DNA of 7,689 bases from Gemmatimonadota bacterium. GTDB lineage: Bacteria; Gemmatimonadota; Gemmatimonadetes; Gemmatimonadales; Gemmatimonadaceae. The stretch is from contig QHUV01000142.1 of assembly GCA_003222065.1 (NCBI GenBank), positions 1 to 7,689 on the forward strand, read 5' to 3'. The notes below the pieces were generated by a model that did not search any database, had not been told where the DNA came from, and saw only the letters and a program-made list of their open reading frames with translations. Numbering within the stretch: position 1 is the stretch's first letter; each line of letters begins with the position of its first letter. The translations under genes were made by a program, and so were the position numbers. Positions 6,177 to 7,689 of the stretch are shown here, piece by piece.

Positions 6177-6578
6177 GCGAAAGAAATGAAACAGTAGCTT
6201 CGCGACGACAGCGAAAGCGCCAAGGGCGAGCGGAAAGAGCGTGAGTCCGATCGAGTACACGAGCCCGTAGCGAAAGAGGGCCGGTCCGAGCCCGTAGGTC
6301 TCTCGACCGAGCCATCGCTGCAAGAGCAGCTCGAGCGGCGCGCCGATGGAGTAGCACAGATTCGCGGCGATGCCATACGCCGTGACGCCGATCCAGGTGC
6401 CAGGCTGGAGGAACATCGCCGGTCCCAGCGCGACGGCCAGCAGTGAAATCGTGACGACCCCTGTAGCGCCGACCGCCGCATTATACAGCGGCCGTCGCCG
6501 CTCCCACCAGCCAATGACGGCGCCAGGAGATCGTTGGAGCGTGGGTTCGGGGAACAGGAGGGTTGTAATCGCAGTCAT
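6174..6578 (-). CDS. Small multi-pass membrane protein, function unknown
   Basis: A 134-residue hydrophobic protein. A short N-terminal stretch leads to GWWERRRPLYN (residues 23-33), a charged and aromatic motif just before the first membrane helix. I recall similar W-E-(K/R)-R-R-x-x-YN openings in unassigned small membrane proteins. Hydrophobic segments lie at about 35-57, 62-86 and 99-131; the last may be two helices, giving three or four passes and ending in FHFFR. No catalytic motif is visible. It converges on the DUF1707 gene with 14 bp between stops, and it lies downstream of pyrophosphatase on the same strand with 96 bp between. The start is ATG at 6578; no strong ribosome-binding site precedes it. 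Coding is supported by clean hydrophobic periodicity and by two flanking genes that fit around it. Confidence 0.75.
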   Translation of the reverse strand: MTAITTLLFPEPTLQRSPGAVIGWWERRRPLYNAAVGATGVVTISLLAVALGPAMFLQPGTWIGVTAYGIAANLCYSIGAPLELLLQRWLGRETYGLGPALFRYGLVYSIGLTLFPLALGAFAVVAKLLFHFFR

Positions 6579-6623
6579 ATAAACGCGCAGAGACGGATGG
6601 AAATCTGCGAGTTATCCGATTCC

Positions 6624-6648
6624 TGTCAAGTACTTTACTTAGTCAAGT
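6624..6648 (-). promoter_or_regulatory. Candidate promoter region with a repeated TTGAC box
   Basis: On the minus strand, TTGACT (6646-6641) and TTGACA (6629-6624) match the -35 consensus and lie 17 bp apart, in a locally AT-rich patch upstream of the small membrane-protein gene. The same patch reads as a 7-bp direct repeat GTCAAGT on the plus strand (6625 and 6642). No good -10 box follows at 16-18 bp, so this is weak. Confidence 0.25.
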
Positions 6649-6674
6649 GGCCTGGCTGTCACAGCGTGCGGCAC

Positions 6675-7217
6675 TCACGGGCCGACTGCCAGGTACGCCT
6701 CATCGTACCTGCGGATCCCGTCAATAATCGCCTGCATCGCCGCCACGCTCTTCTCCCAGCCCACGATCTGGACCCGCTTCCCCTCGAGATCCTTGTATCG
6801 CTGAAAGAAGTGCTCCACCTCCTTCAACACGTGCTGGGGGGTGTCGGCGATGTCGAACCACTCCTGGTGATACGGATCGTGCAGCGGCACGGCGAGAATC
6901 TTGTCATCCGGCTCGCCGCGATCGAGCATGCGCAAGACGCCTAACGGGCGAACGTCGATCAGGCATCCCGAAAAAGTCTGCTCGTTCACCAGCACGACGA
7001 CGTCACACGGATCGCCGTCCTCGGCGAGTGTCCGCGGAATAAACCCGTAGTCCCCCGGGTAATGCATGGATGAATACAAGACCCGGTCGAGCTTCATCAA
7101 GCCGGTTTCCTTATCGAGCTCGTACTTGTTCCGGCTGCCGAACGGAATCTCTATGACCGCGGTGACTTCTTCCGGCGGATGACGGCCGGGAGGAAGGTCT
7201 CTCCAGAGGTGGATCAC
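6675..7217 (-). CDS. ppa: Inorganic pyrophosphatase, family I (soluble)
   Basis: A 180-residue cytoplasmic enzyme that hydrolyses pyrophosphate to two phosphates with Mg2+, pulling biosynthetic reactions forward. It opens LWRDLPPG, and VTAVIEIPFGSRNKYELD follows near residue 18. Active-site residues match E. coli PPase with a mostly constant +2 offset: Glu33, Arg45, Tyr57, Asp67, Asp69, Asp72, Asp99, Asp104, Lys106 and then Lys142. The signature reads DGDPCDV, with Cys where a larger hydrophobic residue is usual. I chose GTG at 7217, which gives the usual length. The frame stays open to 7319, but that extension is translated from the adjacent inverted repeat and is unlike the family. CCTCC, not a purine-rich ribosome-binding site, precedes the GTG. 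The 46-bp repeat arm starts 33 bp upstream, so the leader is probably altered. Confidence 0.96.
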   Translation of the reverse strand: MIHLWRDLPPGRHPPEEVTAVIEIPFGSRNKYELDKETGLMKLDRVLYSSMHYPGDYGFIPRTLAEDGDPCDVVVLVNEQTFSGCLIDVRPLGVLRMLDRGEPDDKILAVPLHDPYHQEWFDIADTPQHVLKEVEHFFQRYKDLEGKRVQIVGWEKSVAAMQAIIDGIRRYDEAYLAVGP

Positions 7218-7281
7218 GGAGGAGGTGCTAGTGGAGTGTTTCCGACATTTTGATAGCAGGAGTGGGGTCCTATGGGGCGTT

Positions 7282-7297
7282 ATGGCAATACTGCCAT
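7282..7297. repeat. Nested palindrome in the left arm
   Basis: ATGGCA and TGCCAT form a 6-bp stem around ATAC. It is the inner part of the left arm of the 126-bp element. Confidence 0.75.
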
Positions 7298-7328
7298 TGC
7301 TACTTTGGACCATCCGCACGCTCGACCC

Positions 7329-7346
7329 TATGGCAGTATTGCCATA
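7329..7346. repeat. Nested palindrome in the right arm
   Basis: TATGGCA and TGCCATA form a 7-bp stem around GTAT. It is the counterpart of the left-arm palindrome and begins two bases outside the 46-bp arm. Confidence 0.75.
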
Positions 7347-7395
7347 ACGCCCCTGTGGACTCCACTCCTGCTATCAGCACCCGGGTTACGTTCGA

Positions 7396-7689
7396 CTAGG
7401 TGCGCGGAGCGACGAGACCTTCTCCGCGCTCCATCGTGCCCTTGTACGCCATCGGCTCTTCGACGACGTCGAAATTCCGCTCCGCGAGATCGGCGACCCG
7501 TTCGAGCGCTTCCTTGCTGAGGTCCGGCGCGTCGCTCGCCGACGCGAACTCGGCGAGCTGCTCATCGTCGTAAATGTTGGGAAGCGTCGTCACGACGAGC
7601 GGTTCGGCAAGCAGCCACTTGAGCGCGGCCTGGCCTAACGACATCCGTGCCATCAGAAAGTCCAGCGTGCGAATCTTCTTCAGCCCATT
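7396..7689 (-). CDS. Aldo/keto reductase, C-terminal part
   Basis: The frame is open to the right edge of the window, so only the last 97 residues are visible; the Met at 7653 is internal. The sequence includes KKIRTLDFLMARMSLGQAAL, then KWLLAEPLVVTTLPNIYDDE and QLAEFASASDAPDLS. It ends with LAERNFDVVEEPMAYKGTM. This is the end of an aldo/keto reductase TIM barrel: the last strand and helix carry the NADP(H)-contacting loop (here TTLPNIYDDEQL), where many family members have S/T-x-x-P-G-x-x-x-x-x-Q-L. Substrate cannot be deduced, and the catalytic Tyr/Lys/Asp/His lie outside the window. It is upstream of pyrophosphatase on the same strand, but 178 bp and a strong inverted repeat separate them, so joint transcription is doubtful. 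Confidence 0.85.
   Translation of the reverse strand, partial: NGLKKIRTLDFLMARMSLGQAALKWLLAEPLVVTTLPNIYDDEQLAEFASASDAPDLSKEALERVADLAERNFDVVEEPMAYKGTMERGEGLVAPRT

Larger units (their letters stand above)
7251..7376. mobile_element. 126-bp inverted-repeat element (MITE- or REP/BIME-like)
   Basis: Two 46-bp arms (7251-7296 and 7331-7376) are inverted copies of each other and match at 42 of 46 positions. Mismatches are confined to 7266 and 7271-7273 in the left arm. The outer 15 bp, TGATAGCAGGAGTGG, and the inner 23 bp are perfect. A 34-bp spacer separates the arms. Each arm also contains its own small palindrome: ATGGCA-ATAC-TGCCAT at 7282-7297 and TATGGCA-GTAT-TGCCATA at 7329-7346. The DNA could therefore form one long stem or two short hairpins. 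There is no transposase gene and no obvious target-site duplication. It lies between the aldo/keto reductase stop and the pyrophosphatase start. The repeat structure is certain; mobility is inferred. Confidence 0.7.

Noticed and set aside
7218..7319. N-terminal extension of pyrophosphatase to 7319
   Set aside because: The extra residues (SIAITP, TPLLLS) are translated from the inverted repeat and are not part of family I pyrophosphatases; the GTG at 7217 gives the normal length.
7251..7376. CRISPR-like repeat
   Set aside because: Only two copies, inverted and not direct, with one spacer and no cas gene.
7272..7520. Small plus-strand gene across the inverted repeat
   Set aside because: The same short peptide is read from both arms because they are inverted copies, and the rest lies antisense to the aldo/keto reductase; no ribosome-binding site.
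1179..7640. GCCTAAC/GTTAGGC copies as integron attC core sites
   Set aside because: The words fit the RYYYAAC/GTTRRRY core pattern, but they are not paired at attC spacing, lack inner L sites, sit mostly inside conserved genes, and no integrase is present.

Overview
The base composition is high GC, the genes are tightly packed, and several start with GTG. Gene content (DUF92, a type II-style ketosynthase operon, a TIP-like aquaporin, soluble family I pyrophosphatase) and a recurring GCCTAACG octamer suggest a soil-type bacterium. My best guess is Gemmatimonadota. This rests on protein resemblance recalled from memory and has no marker gene behind it. No rRNA, tRNA, CRISPR array or transposase gene is visible.

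Region 1 (1-4606, + strand) is a compact six-gene run: the end of a DUF92 membrane protein, an FAD-dependent oxidoreductase of the geranylgeranyl reductase/UbiH type, a flavin reductase, a class I SAM methyltransferase, a START-fold (SRPBCC) cyclase-like protein and a FabF-type ketosynthase. Two junctions are ATGA overlaps and the other gaps are 7 to 31 bp, so this looks like one transcript. Condensing enzyme, cyclase-like protein, methyltransferase and flavoenzymes together suggest a specialised polyketide, phenolic-lipid or prenylated-quinone pathway. No acyl carrier protein, ketoreductase or type III PKS is in view. The operon starts left of the window, so the set is incomplete.

Region 2 (4607-4785) is a gap with three successive perfect hairpins, then an 11-bp direct repeat upstream of the next gene.

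Region 3 (4786-6159, + strand) has an aquaporin with a plant TIP-like selectivity filter and, 18 bp on, a soluble DUF1707/LiaF-C-like protein. Both look like envelope or osmotic-stress functions.

Region 4 (6174-7689, - strand) has a small multi-pass membrane protein of unknown function, inorganic pyrophosphatase, and the C-terminal end of an aldo/keto reductase. Between the last two lies a 126-bp element made of two 46-bp inverted arms (42/46 matching), shortly upstream of the pyrophosphatase start. It looks like a MITE- or REP/BIME-like repeat.

The strongest unexplained signals are this inverted-repeat element, seven copies of GCCTAACG/CGTTAGGC (about 0.2 to 0.3 expected), and the incomplete ketosynthase-cyclase-methyltransferase-flavoenzyme operon.
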